Assembly: GCA_031253755.1 (NCBI GenBank)
Contig: JAIRVT010000054.1
Location: forward strand, 1-64,000
Source of the DNA: Enterobacteriaceae bacterium
Lineage (GTDB): Bacteria > Pseudomonadota > Gammaproteobacteria > Enterobacterales > Enterobacteriaceae
Direction: 5' to 3'
DNA length: 64,000 bases
Made by a program: the position numbers and the translations under genes. Shown in pieces: positions 8,297 through 17,415 of the stretch (the stretch's first letter is position 1; each line of letters starts with the position of its first letter). Under the pieces are notes generated by a model. It searched no databases. It was given only the letters and a program-made list of their open reading frames with translations, and had not been told where the DNA came from.

Positions 8297-8328
8297 TTTT
8301 TTCTTAACTTCGCAATAATATCCATATA

Positions 8329-8360
8329 AATAACAGGAGATAAATATATCTCCTGTTATT
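8329..8360. terminator. Hairpin after tonB
   Basis: A perfect 14-bp stem AATAACAGGAGATA / TATCTCCTGTTATT with a 4-base loop (8343-8346) lies 33 bp past the tonB stop. There is no long T-run, so it may act as a mRNA 3'-end stabiliser or a weak terminator. Confidence 0.65.
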
Positions 8361-8570
8361 ATATAATCCGTTGTATTTATATGTTTGTTTTTTCACTGAA
8401 TCTCTAATTATTCAACTCAAAGTTTTTTTATTCATTGATATGCCATTATCTTTTCAATATGCGTCTTATATATCGCTTTCGTGGTGGGAAAAGATAAATA
8501 CTCACATGGATTTTCAAGCGGTAATTTTAAATTGGATGGATATAATGGTTTTTATTTATTACATGGAGAT

Positions 8571-8672
8571 ATATGCTTTTTCATCATAGTGAGAGTATCT
8601 AAAGTGATCTTTCCTTATCCCGCGCGGTGCGCGGGATAAGGAATACTCCTATCATTTTGAAAAGTTATTAAT
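8571..8672. repeat. MITE-like palindromic repeat, copy 1 (second copy at 39300)
   Basis: The central stem CCTTATCCCGCGC / GCGCGGGATAAGG is perfect. Flanking TAGTGAGAGTATC and AATACTCCTATCA form an outer imperfect inverted repeat. About 100 bp is shared in the same orientation with 39300-39397, including TATATGC-TTTTCAT at the left end and ATCATTTTG-AAAGTTATT at the right. Confidence 0.75.
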
Positions 8673-8702
8673 TAATTATTTCACACTTAGGAATTTATTT
8701 TT

Positions 8703-8882
8703 ATGATTGAATATGTTTTATATGATGCAATAAAATACGCTAAAAGATTTTATGGTAATAGAACAGCTAATAAATTTTATCCGGATTTAAGCGTATTGCC
8801 AGAATCTCAACGCCCGATGTATCAACATGAAGCGCCGTATACGGAACCGTACTACGGTGCTGTGAGAGGACGGAGGGAGTGA
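8703..8882 (+). CDS. Hypothetical tyrosine-rich 59-aa protein
   Basis: This short frame begins MIEYVLYDAIKYAKRFYG and ends YTEPYYGAVRGRRE. It has nine or more tyrosines and a basic tail, and no signal peptide or transmembrane segment. A TAGGAA ribosome site lies nine bases before the ATG. The stop codon sits inside a 7-bp hairpin (8872-8889), which could terminate its transcript or that of yciA coming the other way. It lies directly downstream of a MITE-like repeat. I do not recognise the family. Codon use looks coding-like, but a gene of this size could be spurious. Confidence 0.5.
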   Translation: MIEYVLYDAIKYAKRFYGNRTANKFYPDLSVLPESQRPMYQHEAPYTEPYYGAVRGRRE

Positions 8883-8921
8883 TCCCTCCTCTTACTCGAT
8901 AGTGACTTTTCTAATGAATGG

Positions 8922-9356
8922 TTACTCTGAATCACTGCTATCCAGTTTGAAATTCCTTTTTCCCTCTGGTAAAGGGCGGGAAGTATTGTTTTCATTCACG
9001 GCGACGTAGGTGAAAACCGCATCTGTTGCACGGTAACGCTGCCCAACCGGCTCAGAAGAGACTTTCTTCACCCAGACTTCAATATGAATAGTGATGGATG
9101 AAGTACCCGTTTTGATACAACGTGCATAACAGCATACGACGTCACCGACCGCGACCGGTTTCAGAAAACTGATGCCATTGACGCTGACGGTAACGACGCG
9201 CCCCTGCGCAATTTCTTTTGCCAGAATAGCGCCGCCGATATCCATTTGGGACATCAGCCAGCCACCGAAGATGTCTCCGTTAGCATTTGTATCAGCAGGC
9301 ATAGCCAGCGTGCGGAGAACCATTTCTCCATTTGGTAAGCATTGTTGTTGTGTCAT
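8922..9356 (-). CDS. yciA: Acyl-CoA thioesterase YciA
   Basis: This is a hot-dog-fold thioesterase that cleaves acyl-CoA to free acid and CoA. The 144-aa protein matches E. coli YciA (132 aa) almost throughout. Shared blocks include LRTLAMPADTNANGDIFGGW with the catalytic aspartate in NGDIFGGW, MSQMDIGGAI, PVAVGDVVCCYA, and VWVKKVSSEPVGQRY. The C-terminal tail is longer and charged. It is followed upstream by yciB and yciC on the same strand, as in E. coli, though the gap of about 100 bp leaves room for its own promoter. Confidence 0.95.
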   Translation of the reverse strand: MTQQQCLPNGEMVLRTLAMPADTNANGDIFGGWLMSQMDIGGAILAKEIAQGRVVTVSVNGISFLKPVAVGDVVCCYARCIKTGTSSITIHIEVWVKKVSSEPVGQRYRATDAVFTYVAVNENNTSRPLPEGKRNFKLDSSDSE

Positions 9357-9452
9357 TAGAAAGGTTGTTTTGTCTGGTGATTACGATGATACCTGCTTAT
9401 ACTGATCCTCTTTCGAGTGCATATTAAGCAGGCATCCATATGAAAATTATTG

Positions 9453-9989
9453 TTATTTTTTATCTTGGGGCAGATGGCGGTAGATATATATCACACTCAA
9501 TACCGTAAATACCAGTGTTAATGCTGTTAGCCCGAATACTTTAAAGTTAACCCAAACCTCCATAGGTAGCCAGAAAGCAACATAAATATTGGTTAAAGCA
9601 CAGGCAATAAAGAAAATAGCCCACGATAAGTTCAATTTATTCCAGATAGTATCCGGTAATTCCAGCTCTTTGCCCAACATCCGTTGGATCAGCGGTTTTT
9701 TCATCATCCATTGGCTGATCAGCAGTGCCAGAGCAAAAATGGCATAAATAGCGGTTACTTTCCATTTCAGGAACAGTGGAGTATGGAAAACCAGCGTCAT
9801 TGTGCCGAAGATAGCGGTTATCGCGAAGGTAATTAAGGAGGATTTTTCAACTTTACGATAAATCATGTAGGTAATGACAACAGCTAACCCTGTTGCTGCG
9901 ATTAACGCGCCGGAAGCGTAGTAAATGTCATACGCTTTGTAAACGATGAAAAAAATAGCTAATGGCAAAAAATCTAAGAGTTGTTTCAT
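9453..9989 (-). CDS. yciB: Intracellular septation/membrane protein YciB (IspZ)
   Basis: This 178-aa inner-membrane protein has about five transmembrane segments. It matches the YciB/IspZ family: [18 protein letters not shown] at the start, [13 protein letters not shown], the [12 protein letters not shown] helix, and YRHLPQDKK at the end. E. coli YciB interacts with cell-elongation and division proteins and affects envelope integrity; its biochemical activity is unknown. ATG 9989 is the conserved family start. The longer open frame to 10022 adds 11 residues without support. Confidence 0.93.
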   Translation of the reverse strand: MKQLLDFLPLAIFFIVYKAYDIYYASGALIAATGLAVVITYMIYRKVEKSSLITFAITAIFGTMTLVFHTPLFLKWKVTAIYAIFALALLISQWMMKKPLIQRMLGKELELPDTIWNKLNLSWAIFFIACALTNIYVAFWLPMEVWVNFKVFGLTALTLVFTVLSVIYIYRHLPQDKK

Positions 9990-10104
9990 AAAGTTAGCTC
10001 GTTGTAATGCCAATGCTGGCATGTTCCTGAATTTAGGATTGAGTGTATCAGATCTTGCTTAAATGATTTAAAAGAAAAGCAGGAAAGGGTCACGGAGTGC
10101 GAGA

Positions 10105-10128
10105 TGCCTCGCTAAATAAAGCGAGGCA
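10105..10128. terminator. Hairpin downstream of yciC
   Basis: TGCCTCGC (10105-10112) pairs with GCGAGGCA (10121-10128) in the 150-bp spacer after yciC. No T-run is present on the yciC strand, so termination is possible but unproven. Confidence 0.5.
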
Positions 10129-10141
10129 GTTACATCATTGT

Positions 10142-10891
10142 TTACTGATTTTGCGGGCGGGTTAGCATATATAACCGGAACAGATAAATAAGCAGCATGG
10201 AAGACAGCAGGTTATTTAATGTTGTTAGTGCGATATAAGGCAGTTTCGGTAAACTCAGCGCCAGAATAAGCTCGATGGCGTGCCACAGCAGTATGGCAAC
10301 GATCAACAGGCGGAAATTATCGAATGCGAGTTTCCAGCTTGCCCGCATGGATGCAACGATACCAAGACGATTTGTCAGCAGAATAATCGGGGCAAAAGCG
10401 AATGCGAATGAAAACAGTACGCCCGGAATGACCATCAAGGCGTAGCCCAGCTGAACTAATAGTGTATAGATAAATATCAACAGTAACATTTTAGGCAGTT
10501 GAGCGAACGCGAGTTTACCTGCTTGCAATGCATTAACCTGATGCCCGCTTGAAATCGCGCTGATAAGGATCAATACGCTGGCAGTGAGCAAAGATTTACC
10601 CAATATTTCAACCAGCAGAATCCCAAACGTGGTGCGTGCCGCGCCCAGTAGCATTGACTGTTGCTCAAGCGTGAGATTCTCTGAGAAGTTTTTAATGCCT
10701 TCACTGCCTGTTTCTCTGAATATGTTTTGTATATCAGACAGAAGTTTGAGTTGTTCGCCATCAGGCATCAGAAAATGCCTCAGCAACGTTGTCAATAACG
10801 CCGCTAAAACAGAGAGCATGACAATATTCAACAGTTGGTGTTTGAAGAAGTTGAGGCTGTCACGATACAGGGTTTGTGCCGTAATAGGCAT
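10142..10891 (-). CDS. yciC: YciC family inner-membrane protein (UPF0259)
   Basis: This 249-aa protein has six or so hydrophobic helices. It begins MPITAQTLYRDSLNFFKHQ, matching E. coli YciC (MSITAQSVYRDTGNFF). Other family blocks are LPKMLLLIFIYTLLVQLG, VIPGVLFSFAFAFAPIIL and a C-terminal LLIYLFRLYML. In E. coli, YciC works with YciB in the envelope and affects membrane homeostasis; no enzymatic role is known. It is divergent from ompW. Confidence 0.93.
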   Translation of the reverse strand: MPITAQTLYRDSLNFFKHQLLNIVMLSVLAALLTTLLRHFLMPDGEQLKLLSDIQNIFRETGSEGIKNFSENLTLEQQSMLLGAARTTFGILLVEILGKSLLTASVLILISAISSGHQVNALQAGKLAFAQLPKMLLLIFIYTLLVQLGYALMVIPGVLFSFAFAFAPIILLTNRLGIVASMRASWKLAFDNFRLLIVAILLWHAIELILALSLPKLPYIALTTLNNLLSSMLLIYLFRLYMLTRPQNQ

Positions 10892-10961
10892 AGATGATGG
10901 CTCCTAGATAAAACAGTATTGATAGTCAATTGTACCACCATAAATACATATCCAGATAATT

Positions 10962-10975
10962 TTGATTTGGATCAA
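10962..10975 (+). promoter_or_regulatory. FNR box in the ompW promoter
   Basis: TTGATTTGGATCAA is a perfect match to the FNR consensus TTGAT-N4-ATCAA. A -10-like AATAAT is at 10997-11002, which places a start near 11010 and the FNR site centre at about -41.5, the class II activator position. E. coli ompW is known to respond to FNR and oxygen, so the site fits established regulation. Confidence 0.8.
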
Positions 10976-11044
10976 CTCAAAATATCCCATAGATGGAATA
11001 ATAAATTTGTCACAACAAAACCAACTAAATAAATGGGATGGATA

Positions 11045-11689
11045 ATGAAAAAAATTTCTGCGCTTGTTCTGGCTGCTACAATGTTAGCTCCATCATTGAC
11101 TTTTGCCCATGAAGCCGGTGATTTTCTGGTCCGTGCCGGTACAGCAACAGTAAGACCGAATTCTGGATCGGATAATGTATTAACTTTAGGTTCATTTGAT
11201 GTCAATAATAACACTCAATTAGGTTTAACTTTTGGTTACATGATCACGGATAACATTGGTGTTGAATTATTGGCAGCTACGCCATTTCAACATAATGTTA
11301 ACCTGCCAAAAGCCGGTGAAATTGCAAGTGTTAAACAATTACCGCCGACATTAATGGCGCAATATTATTTTGGAGGTAAAGAAAATAAACTGCGTCCTTA
11401 CGTTGGCGTAGGTGTGAATTACACCACTTTCTTTGATGAAAAATTTAATGGCGGTAATACCACGGTTCAGCAAGCAAATTTAAATAGCCTGCATCTGAGC
11501 GATTCATGGGGTGTTGCCGGTCAGGCAGGCTTAGATTATCAGCTCAGTAATAATTGGATGATCAATGCGTCAGTCTGGTGGATGAATATTGAAACTGATG
11601 TGAAATTTAAAGTCGGTAATGAAGATTATAAATATAAGACACGTATTGATCCGTGGGCGTTTATGTTCGGTGTTGGTTATAAATTCTGA
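11045..11689 (+). CDS. ompW: Outer-membrane protein OmpW
   Basis: OmpW is an eight-stranded beta-barrel with a hydrophobic channel in the outer membrane, linked to small hydrophobic molecules, stress and colicin S4. The 214-aa precursor has a clear signal peptide (MKKISALVLAATMLAPSLTFA, cleaved before HEAGDF). Family motifs follow: FLVRAGTATVRPNSGSD, LGLTFGYMITDNIGVELLAATPF, LRPYVGVGVNYTTFF, and a C-terminal aromatic Phe in FGVGYKF. The ATG at 11045 is used, after GGGATGG; an upstream ATG at 11033 adds four residues. A perfect FNR site controls the promoter. A terminator follows at 11746-11770. Confidence 0.96.
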   Translation: MKKISALVLAATMLAPSLTFAHEAGDFLVRAGTATVRPNSGSDNVLTLGSFDVNNNTQLGLTFGYMITDNIGVELLAATPFQHNVNLPKAGEIASVKQLPPTLMAQYYFGGKENKLRPYVGVGVNYTTFFDEKFNGGNTTVQQANLNSLHLSDSWGVAGQAGLDYQLSNNWMINASVWWMNIETDVKFKVGNEDYKYKTRIDPWAFMFGVGYKF

Positions 11690-11745
11690 TTTTTTGTGAT
11701 ACGAGTAGTATAAACCTGTGTGTTGGTAGTAAGAGAGAAATATAT

Positions 11746-11770
11746 TGGGGCGAAGTTTGCCCCATTTTTT
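11746..11770 (+). terminator. Rho-independent terminator of ompW
   Basis: The stem TGGGGC / GCCCCA (11746-11751, 11759-11764) is followed by six Ts (11765-11770). Confidence 0.85.
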
Positions 11771-11807
11771 CATAATATTCTGAATAAAATTCAGCAACGA
11801 GATTTTA

Positions 11808-12122
11808 TTATCGCAGTTTTATTGAATTAATCACTGTTTTAACGCCTTTAATTCCCCGTGCAATTTGAATCGCTTTTTTAGCCTCTTCAGCAGAGCGGGC
11901 AAAACCACTTAATTGAACACGGCCTTTATAAGTATCGACATGAATTTCATTGGATTTCATATCATTTTCGCCAAGCAGCGCTGTTTTTATTTTGGTTGTA
12001 ATCACCGTATCATCAATATAATTTCCTGTACTTTCCGTTGTTGCCGTTGGGGCGCACGCCGATATTGCAACAGCTATAACGGTGGCAATGAAAAATGCCG
12101 CAAGGGTTTTTAATTTCTTCAT
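11808..12122 (-). CDS. BON-domain lipoprotein
   Basis: This 104-aa protein has a lipoprotein signal peptide ending in the lipobox ISAC. The predicted lipidated cysteine is near residue 23. One BON domain follows: DDTVITTKIKTALLGEND, IHVDTYKGRVQLSGFA and ARGIKGVKTVINSI. BON domains bind membranes or other envelope components; OsmY and DolP carry two. This single-BON lipoprotein probably sits at the inner face of the outer membrane. GGAG eight bases upstream supports ATG 12122. It faces ompW and is downstream of trpA, separated by the trp terminator. Confidence 0.85.
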   Translation of the reverse strand: MKKLKTLAAFFIATVIAVAISACAPTATTESTGNYIDDTVITTKIKTALLGENDMKSNEIHVDTYKGRVQLSGFARSAEEAKKAIQIARGIKGVKTVINSIKLR

Positions 12123-12275
12123 AAATATCTCCAAACTCTTTTCTATTGGATAGCAATACGTAAGAAGTATTATTGAAGATAGTTAAACTTACAAACAACG
12201 GAAATGTTTTCAGGCAATTATTTCTTTTATATAAGTCTTCTTTTATAACGGTTCTTTTATAATAAGCGCTTTCAT

Positions 12276-12315
12276 AAAAAATCATTTCCCCCATAGATGG
12301 CATCATGGGGGAAAT
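12276..12315 (-). terminator. trp operon terminator
   Basis: On the minus strand just past trpA, an 11-bp perfect stem ATTTCCCCCAT / ATGGGGGAAAT (12305-12315 and 12284-12294) with a 10-base loop is followed by a run of Ts (complement of AAAAAA, 12276-12281). Confidence 0.9.
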
Positions 12316-12326
12316 ACAAACAGAGA

Positions 12327-13133
12327 TTAGCGCTGAGTTGCTGATTTCATTGCGCGAACAAATATCGTGAGTTTTTCCAACATAATTTCAGGTTGGTGTA
12401 AATTTTCCTCAATGATATTAACGACGGCAGAACCTGAAATCGCACCGGCAGCGCCACTATTAATGACATAAGTAACTTGTCCCGGGTTAGAAATACCGAA
12501 CCCTTGCAGGGCAGGCGCTGCGTGATGTTCTTTCAATTTATTCACCAGATGCGTCAGTGACTGCTCCATCCGCACCTGTACGCCGGTCGTGCCCGCTCTT
12601 GATAGCAGATAAGTATAGCCACGGCCGAATGAGGCAATTTCACGCAACAGCTCATCATCGGCATTCGGCGGGCAAATGAAGATCGGGGCAATGTTGTGTT
12701 GGATGGCTGCGGTGTAAAACGGACGTGACTCAGACAGTGGTACATCGGCAACCAGAACCGAATCCACACCGGCTTCGTGACAGCGACGGTAAAATTCATC
12801 AATGCCATCGTGAAAGACCAGATTGGCATACATCAATAAACCGATGGGAATATCAGGATGTTTTGCCCGAATTTGTGCCAACAGCTCAAAACAGCGGGCA
12901 GGGGTAACATTGGCAGATAATGCGCGCAGGTTCGCATTCTGAATGGTCGGGCCATCGGCAAGCGGGTCGGAGAACGGAATGCCGATTTCCAACGCATCTG
13001 CGCCACCGTCAATCAGCGCATCAATGATAGCCAGCGAAATGTCAGGATTGGGGTCGCCCAATGTGACAAACGGAACGAAAGCGCCTTGATTTTGTTGTTC
13101 TAATTTTTTAAATAACAGTTCATAACGTTCCAT
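12327..13133 (-). CDS. trpA: Tryptophan synthase alpha subunit
   Basis: TrpA splits indole-3-glycerol phosphate to indole and glyceraldehyde-3-phosphate. The indole passes through a tunnel to TrpB. The 268-aa TIM barrel has the catalytic Glu in [16 protein letters not shown], the catalytic Asp in the [10 protein letters not shown] segment, and the phosphate-binding GFGIS. Its ATG at 13133 overlaps the trpB stop (TGATG), so translation is coupled. It is the last gene of the operon, before the terminator. Confidence 0.97.
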   Translation of the reverse strand: MERYELLFKKLEQQNQGAFVPFVTLGDPNPDISLAIIDALIDGGADALEIGIPFSDPLADGPTIQNANLRALSANVTPARCFELLAQIRAKHPDIPIGLLMYANLVFHDGIDEFYRRCHEAGVDSVLVADVPLSESRPFYTAAIQHNIAPIFICPPNADDELLREIASFGRGYTYLLSRAGTTGVQVRMEQSLTHLVNKLKEHHAAPALQGFGISNPGQVTYVINSGAAGAISGSAVVNIIEENLHQPEIMLEKLTIFVRAMKSATQR

Positions 13134-14323
13134 CAGATTTCCCCTCTGGATTGCAAAATATCGTGAACGGTAAAGATATCTTTGTCGCCACGGCCGGATA
13201 AGTTGACAATAATTAGTTGTTCTTTATCAGGTTCTTGCTGGATCCTTTTCAAGGCATAGGCCAGTGCGTGTGAAGATTCTAACGCCGGAATAATACCTTC
13301 GTGGCGTGATAATGCCTTGAACGCATCCAGAGCTTCATTGTCAGTGATGGAAACATAATCAGCCCGGCCGATACTGTTGAGATAGGCGTGTTGTGGGCCA
13401 ACGGAGGGGAAATCCAATCCGGCGGAGAGGGAATAGGATTCTTCGATTTGCCCGTCTTCTGTCTGCATGATGGGGGATTTCATGCCGAAATAGATGCCGA
13501 GTTTACCGTGTTTTAAGGGAGCGCCATGTTGCCCGGTTTCAATACCGTGCCCGGCAGGTTCAACACCAATCAGGCGAACATTGGTTTCAGGAATGAATTC
13601 GGCAAATAACCCAATCGCATTTGATCCGCCACCAATACAGGCAATCACGGCATCGGGCAGGCGGCCTTCTTTTTCTATAATCTGCGCTTTGGCTTCTTCG
13701 CCAATCATGCGCTGAAATTCACGCACCATCGTTGGGTACGGATGCGGACCCGCAGCGGTGCCGAGTAAATAGTGCGCTTTATCATAGCTGCCGGACCAGT
13801 CACGCATGGCTTCGTTACAGGCATCTTTTAGGGTTGCAGAGCCGCTGTGAACCGGGATCACTTCCGCACCCATCAGGCGCATACGAAAAACATTGGGCGA
13901 TTGGCGTTCAATGTCTTTTGCGCCCATATAGATGCGGCATTTCAGACCCAACAGTGCGCACGCCAGCGCCGTTGCCACACCGTGCTGGCCCGCGCCGGTT
14001 TCCGCGATGATCTCTTCTTTTCCCATCCGTTTTGCCAGCAACGCCTGCCCTAATACCTGATTCGTTTTGTGCGCGCCGCCGTGAAGTAAATCTTCACGCT
14101 TCAGATATAAACGGGTTTTTGTGCCTTTGGTTAAATTCCGGCACAGTGTTAGTGCGGTGGGGCGACCGGCGTAGTTTTTCAGTAAATCGTGAAATTCCTG
14201 CTGGAAAGCAGGATCATTGGTTGCCTCGATAAATGCGTTTTCCAATTGATCAAGGGCAGGGATGAGGATTTGGGGAACAAACTGGCCACCAAAATCACCA
14301 AAATACGGATTTAACTTACTCAT
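13133..14323 (-). CDS. trpB: Tryptophan synthase beta subunit
   Basis: TrpB is the pyridoxal-phosphate enzyme that joins indole and serine into tryptophan. The 396-aa protein has the PLP lysine Lys86 in HGGAHKTNQ, the glycine-rich GGGSNAIG phosphate loop and the [10 protein letters not shown] motif. ATG 14323 ([13 protein letters not shown]) matches the family start. The stop codon of trpCF is only 4 bp upstream, and the trpA start overlaps its end. Confidence 0.97.
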   Translation of the reverse strand: MSKLNPYFGDFGGQFVPQILIPALDQLENAFIEATNDPAFQQEFHDLLKNYAGRPTALTLCRNLTKGTKTRLYLKREDLLHGGAHKTNQVLGQALLAKRMGKEEIIAETGAGQHGVATALACALLGLKCRIYMGAKDIERQSPNVFRMRLMGAEVIPVHSGSATLKDACNEAMRDWSGSYDKAHYLLGTAAGPHPYPTMVREFQRMIGEEAKAQIIEKEGRLPDAVIACIGGGSNAIGLFAEFIPETNVRLIGVEPAGHGIETGQHGAPLKHGKLGIYFGMKSPIMQTEDGQIEESYSLSAGLDFPSVGPQHAYLNSIGRADYVSITDNEALDAFKALSRHEGIIPALESSHALAYALKRIQQEPDKEQLIIVNLSGRGDKDIFTVHDILQSRGEI

Positions 14324-14327
14324 TATT

Positions 14328-15713
14328 TTATTTTCCACTTTCTGTTTGATACCGATAACAACGCAGTTGTTGAAACACCTGTTTTATTTTCTGACTGCTT
14401 TTAATTCCCGGCGTCACTTCGACGCCGGAATTAAAATCCAGCCCGTAGCACCCTAGTGCGGCGGCCTGCTGGCAGTTCTCTGCATTTAAGCCACCCGCTA
14501 ACAGACTGTTATGCCGATCACTCTTATCGATGAGTTGCCAGTCAAAGGGCTTTCCTGTACCGCCTGAGCCGTTGTCCAACAATAAGTGATCAATATGGGA
14601 TAGGCCAGAGAATATGCTGTCTTTTGACATATCAATCGCTTTCCAGATTTCACAATTTTCCGGCAGTAAAGAACGCAACGCATCAATGTAGCGTTGATCT
14701 TCATCGCCGTGCAGTTGAACGGCGGCCAGTGAAAGCGCTTTAACCGTATCACTGACAAACTCAACCGGCTGATTTTGAAAAACACCGACATATAACAGCG
14801 GAACGTCATTCATTATTTGTTGTGCTTGTTGCAGGCTGACCCTGCGCGGTGATTTGTCAGCGAAAATTAAACCGCCGTAAACGGCACCGGCCTGTAGTGC
14901 TGTTTTTGCATCCTGTGAACGGGTCAAGCCACAGATTTTATTGTCACCCAGAATCAAGCGCCGTAAAGCCAAATCCAAATCGGCCTGAGCCATCAATGCA
15001 CTGCCTATCAGAAAACCATGAGCAAATTGGCTTAATTCGCGTACCTGCTGGTGGAGATGAATGCCGGATTCACTGATCACAACAGTGCCTTCCGGCAAAC
15101 CGGCTGCCAGCTTGCGGGTGCGATCCAAATCTATCGATAAATCCCGCAAGTCGCGGTTATTAATTCCCACCACTTTTGCGCCCAGTGCAATCGCCCGTTG
15201 CTGTTCCTCTTCGGTACTGACTTCCGTTAATACACCCATATTCAGGCTATGTGCCAGCGCGGAGAGTTCACGGTAGGTGTCATCATCAAGAACGGAAAGC
15301 ATCAGTAAAATAGCATCTGCCTGATAGTAGCGGGCAAGGTAAACCTGATAGGGATCGATGATGAAATCTTTGCACAGCACAGGTTGATGGACGGCTTCAC
15401 TGACCAGCCGGAGAAAATCATAACTGCCCTGAAAATATTTTTCGTCAGTGAGGACCGAAATTGCCGCCGCATAAGGCTGGTAAGTTTTGGCAATGTTTAC
15501 CGGATCGAAATCGGCCCGTATCAAACCTTTTGACGGTGACGCTTTTTTGCATTCCAGAATAAAAACAGTGTGTTGATGTGTCAGTGTCTGATAAAACCGA
15601 CGGTGGCTTGGCACAATGGATGCCTGAAAACTTTCCAGCGGCTGTTCTGCCTTACGCGTGATGAGATATTGTGCTTTATCGGCGACAATTTTCTGTAATA
15701 TATTATTTTTCAT
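14328..15713 (-). CDS. trpCF: Bifunctional indole-3-glycerol-phosphate synthase / phosphoribosylanthranilate isomerase
   Basis: Two TIM barrels are fused. Residues ~1-255 form TrpC, which closes the indole ring ([10 protein letters not shown] with its catalytic Lys, [23 protein letters not shown]). Residues ~256-461 form TrpF, the Amadori isomerase ([54 protein letters not shown]). The 461-aa length fits the E. coli fusion. The start overlaps the trpD stop by four bases (ATGA). Confidence 0.97.
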   Translation of the reverse strand: MKNNILQKIVADKAQYLITRKAEQPLESFQASIVPSHRRFYQTLTHQHTVFILECKKASPSKGLIRADFDPVNIAKTYQPYAAAISVLTDEKYFQGSYDFLRLVSEAVHQPVLCKDFIIDPYQVYLARYYQADAILLMLSVLDDDTYRELSALAHSLNMGVLTEVSTEEEQQRAIALGAKVVGINNRDLRDLSIDLDRTRKLAAGLPEGTVVISESGIHLHQQVRELSQFAHGFLIGSALMAQADLDLALRRLILGDNKICGLTRSQDAKTALQAGAVYGGLIFADKSPRRVSLQQAQQIMNDVPLLYVGVFQNQPVEFVSDTVKALSLAAVQLHGDEDQRYIDALRSLLPENCEIWKAIDMSKDSIFSGLSHIDHLLLDNGSGGTGKPFDWQLIDKSDRHNSLLAGGLNAENCQQAAALGCYGLDFNSGVEVTPGIKSSQKIKQVFQQLRCYRYQTESGK

Positions 15714-16759
15714 GCACGATCCTTTGAAGATATAGCTCTTGATGGTATCACTTTCGACGATTCAACCCTTGCCGCTAATGCAGTCACTTTTTCATAGGCC
15801 TGACCGCTGTAAATGGTTTCTAATGCGAGCTGCGTATTCTGCCGTAAATCTTCTTGTCCATGTATTTTCATTAACAGCGCAACATTTGCGGCGACTGCAT
15901 CAGCGTGGGCTTTTTGTCCGCGGCCTTGCAGCAATAACCGTATCATATGGCTATTTTCTTGTGGCGTTCCCCCGCTGAGTGATGATATCGGATGCCGGGA
16001 TAGCCCGAAATCCTGTGCGGTGAGCTGATATTGCGTGATTTCACCGTGATTCAGTTCAGCCACTTGTGTCGGGGCGTGTAAAGCCACTTCATCCATCCCG
16101 CCACTATGCACTACCGCCGCACGCCGGTATCCCAATGTTTGTAATGTTTGCGCGATAGGCTCAACCAATTCCGGGCTATAAACGCCAATCAGGGCAAGCG
16201 GTGGCCGGGCCGGATTGATCAGCGGGCCAAGTACATTAAATAATGTGCGGGTTTTTAATTGCTGGCGAACACTGACGGCATGACGAAATCCACGGTGATA
16301 TTGCGGTGCAAACAGAAAACAAATATTAATGTCATCCAATGAATGACGGGATTGTTCTGCGCTGGCATCCAATGCGATACCAAATTCGGCCAATAAGTCA
16401 GATGAACCGGAGCGGCTGGAAATGCTGCGATTGCCATGTTTTGCCACTTTCAAACCACAGGCAGCCGCAACAAAAGCGCTGGCGGTTGAAATATTGATGC
16501 TGTTTGTGCCATCGCCGCCGGTGCCGACAATATCGCAGAAAGGATAATCAGGGCGTGGAAAAGGCGCGGCATGGGCCAATAATGCCTGCGCAGCACCGGC
16601 AATTTCCTGCGGTTGTTCGCCCCGCAGTTTCATACTGATTAAGACCGCCGCTAATTGCGGTTCACTTAATTCACCACAAATAATGGCAGTGAAAAGCTGT
16701 TGGCTTTCTGGTTGGGTCAGTGTTTGCCCGCTAAACAATTTTTCGAGAATGAGTTGCAT
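15710..16759 (-). CDS. trpD: Anthranilate phosphoribosyltransferase (monofunctional TrpD)
   Basis: TrpD transfers phosphoribose from PRPP to anthranilate. The 349-aa protein carries the PRPP loop [33 protein letters not shown], the [23 protein letters not shown] stretch is the anthranilate side, and LGPLINP. Start is ATG 16759 (MQLILEKLF) with AAGGAT upstream; the longer frame to 16852 overlaps trpG and is unsupported. TrpD is separate from TrpG here, unlike the E. coli TrpGD fusion. A 59-bp pyrimidine-rich spacer follows trpG. Confidence 0.96.
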   Translation of the reverse strand: MQLILEKLFSGQTLTQPESQQLFTAIICGELSEPQLAAVLISMKLRGEQPQEIAGAAQALLAHAAPFPRPDYPFCDIVGTGGDGTNSINISTASAFVAAACGLKVAKHGNRSISSRSGSSDLLAEFGIALDASAEQSRHSLDDINICFLFAPQYHRGFRHAVSVRQQLKTRTLFNVLGPLINPARPPLALIGVYSPELVEPIAQTLQTLGYRRAAVVHSGGMDEVALHAPTQVAELNHGEITQYQLTAQDFGLSRHPISSLSGGTPQENSHMIRLLLQGRGQKAHADAVAANVALLMKIHGQEDLRQNTQLALETIYSGQAYEKVTALAARVESSKVIPSRAISSKDRA

Positions 16760-16818
16760 GTGTTCTATCCTTCTTTTCTTTTTACTGTTTTTATTATTGT
16801 TTTTAGTTTGCTGGCTTG

Positions 16819-17415
16819 TTATTGGCTCATGTTTTCTGCATTCAGTGCCCACGCAAGCGTCTGTTCGAGCAGTTTCGCGCCTTGAGCAGTCAGGATAGAT
16901 TCAGGATGAAACTGGAAGCCGCAAACTTTATCGCTGTCATGACGCACTGCCATGACGGTATCGCCACAAGTCGCAGAAACCGCCAGCGTAACCGGAATAT
17001 TAACACCGACCAGAGAATGGTAACGGGCAACGGGCAACGGGTTCGGCAGATCGGAAAACATGGCTTGTCCATCGTGCAGCATGGGTGTTGCTTTGCCGTG
17101 CAGGATTTCTCCGGCGGCTGAAATATCACCGCCGTAGGTTTCGATAATCGCCTGATGCCCAAGACAGATGCCGATCACCGGCAGCTTGCCAATCAGCTGT
17201 TTGAGCAATTCCGGCATACAGCCAGCTTCTGATGGTTTGCCGGGGCCGGGCGATAACATCAGTAAAGGTGATGTCATCGTGTTAAGTTGGGCCATGATTG
17301 TCGATACAGGCACCGTGTTGCGATAGATAACGACCTGATGACCACTGGTACGGAGTTGATCCACGAGATTGTAGGTAAAAGAATCGACATTATCGATCAG
17401 AAGAATGTTCGCCAT
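16819..17415 (-). CDS. trpG: Anthranilate synthase glutamine amidotransferase subunit
   Basis: TrpG releases ammonia from glutamine for TrpE. The 198-aa class I amidotransferase has the nucleophile cysteine in [15 protein letters not shown] at the oxyanion region, and the His-Glu pair in FQFHPES. The ATG overlaps the last base of the trpE stop (TAATG). It ends as a separate protein, which distinguishes this lineage from E. coli. Confidence 0.97.
   Translation of the reverse strand: MANILLIDNVDSFTYNLVDQLRTSGHQVVIYRNTVPVSTIMAQLNTMTSPLLMLSPGPGKPSEAGCMPELLKQLIGKLPVIGICLGHQAIIETYGGDISAAGEILHGKATPMLHDGQAMFSDLPNPLPVARYHSLVGVNIPVTLAVSATCGDTVMAVRHDSDKVCGFQFHPESILTAQGAKLLEQTLAWALNAENMSQ

Larger units (their letters stand above)
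8297..8702. other. Intergenic region with terminator and palindromic repeat
   Basis: This 400-bp stretch holds the tonB hairpin (8329-8360), then AT-rich DNA, then a MITE-like palindrome (8571-8672). A 72-codon frame at 8371-8589 starts with TTG, has no ribosome site and ends in the repeat. I do not regard it as a gene. Confidence 0.5.

Noticed and set aside
8371-8589. 72-codon frame after tonB
   Set aside because: It starts with TTG, has no ribosome site, and runs into the palindromic repeat. The amino-acid content is typical of AT-rich noise.
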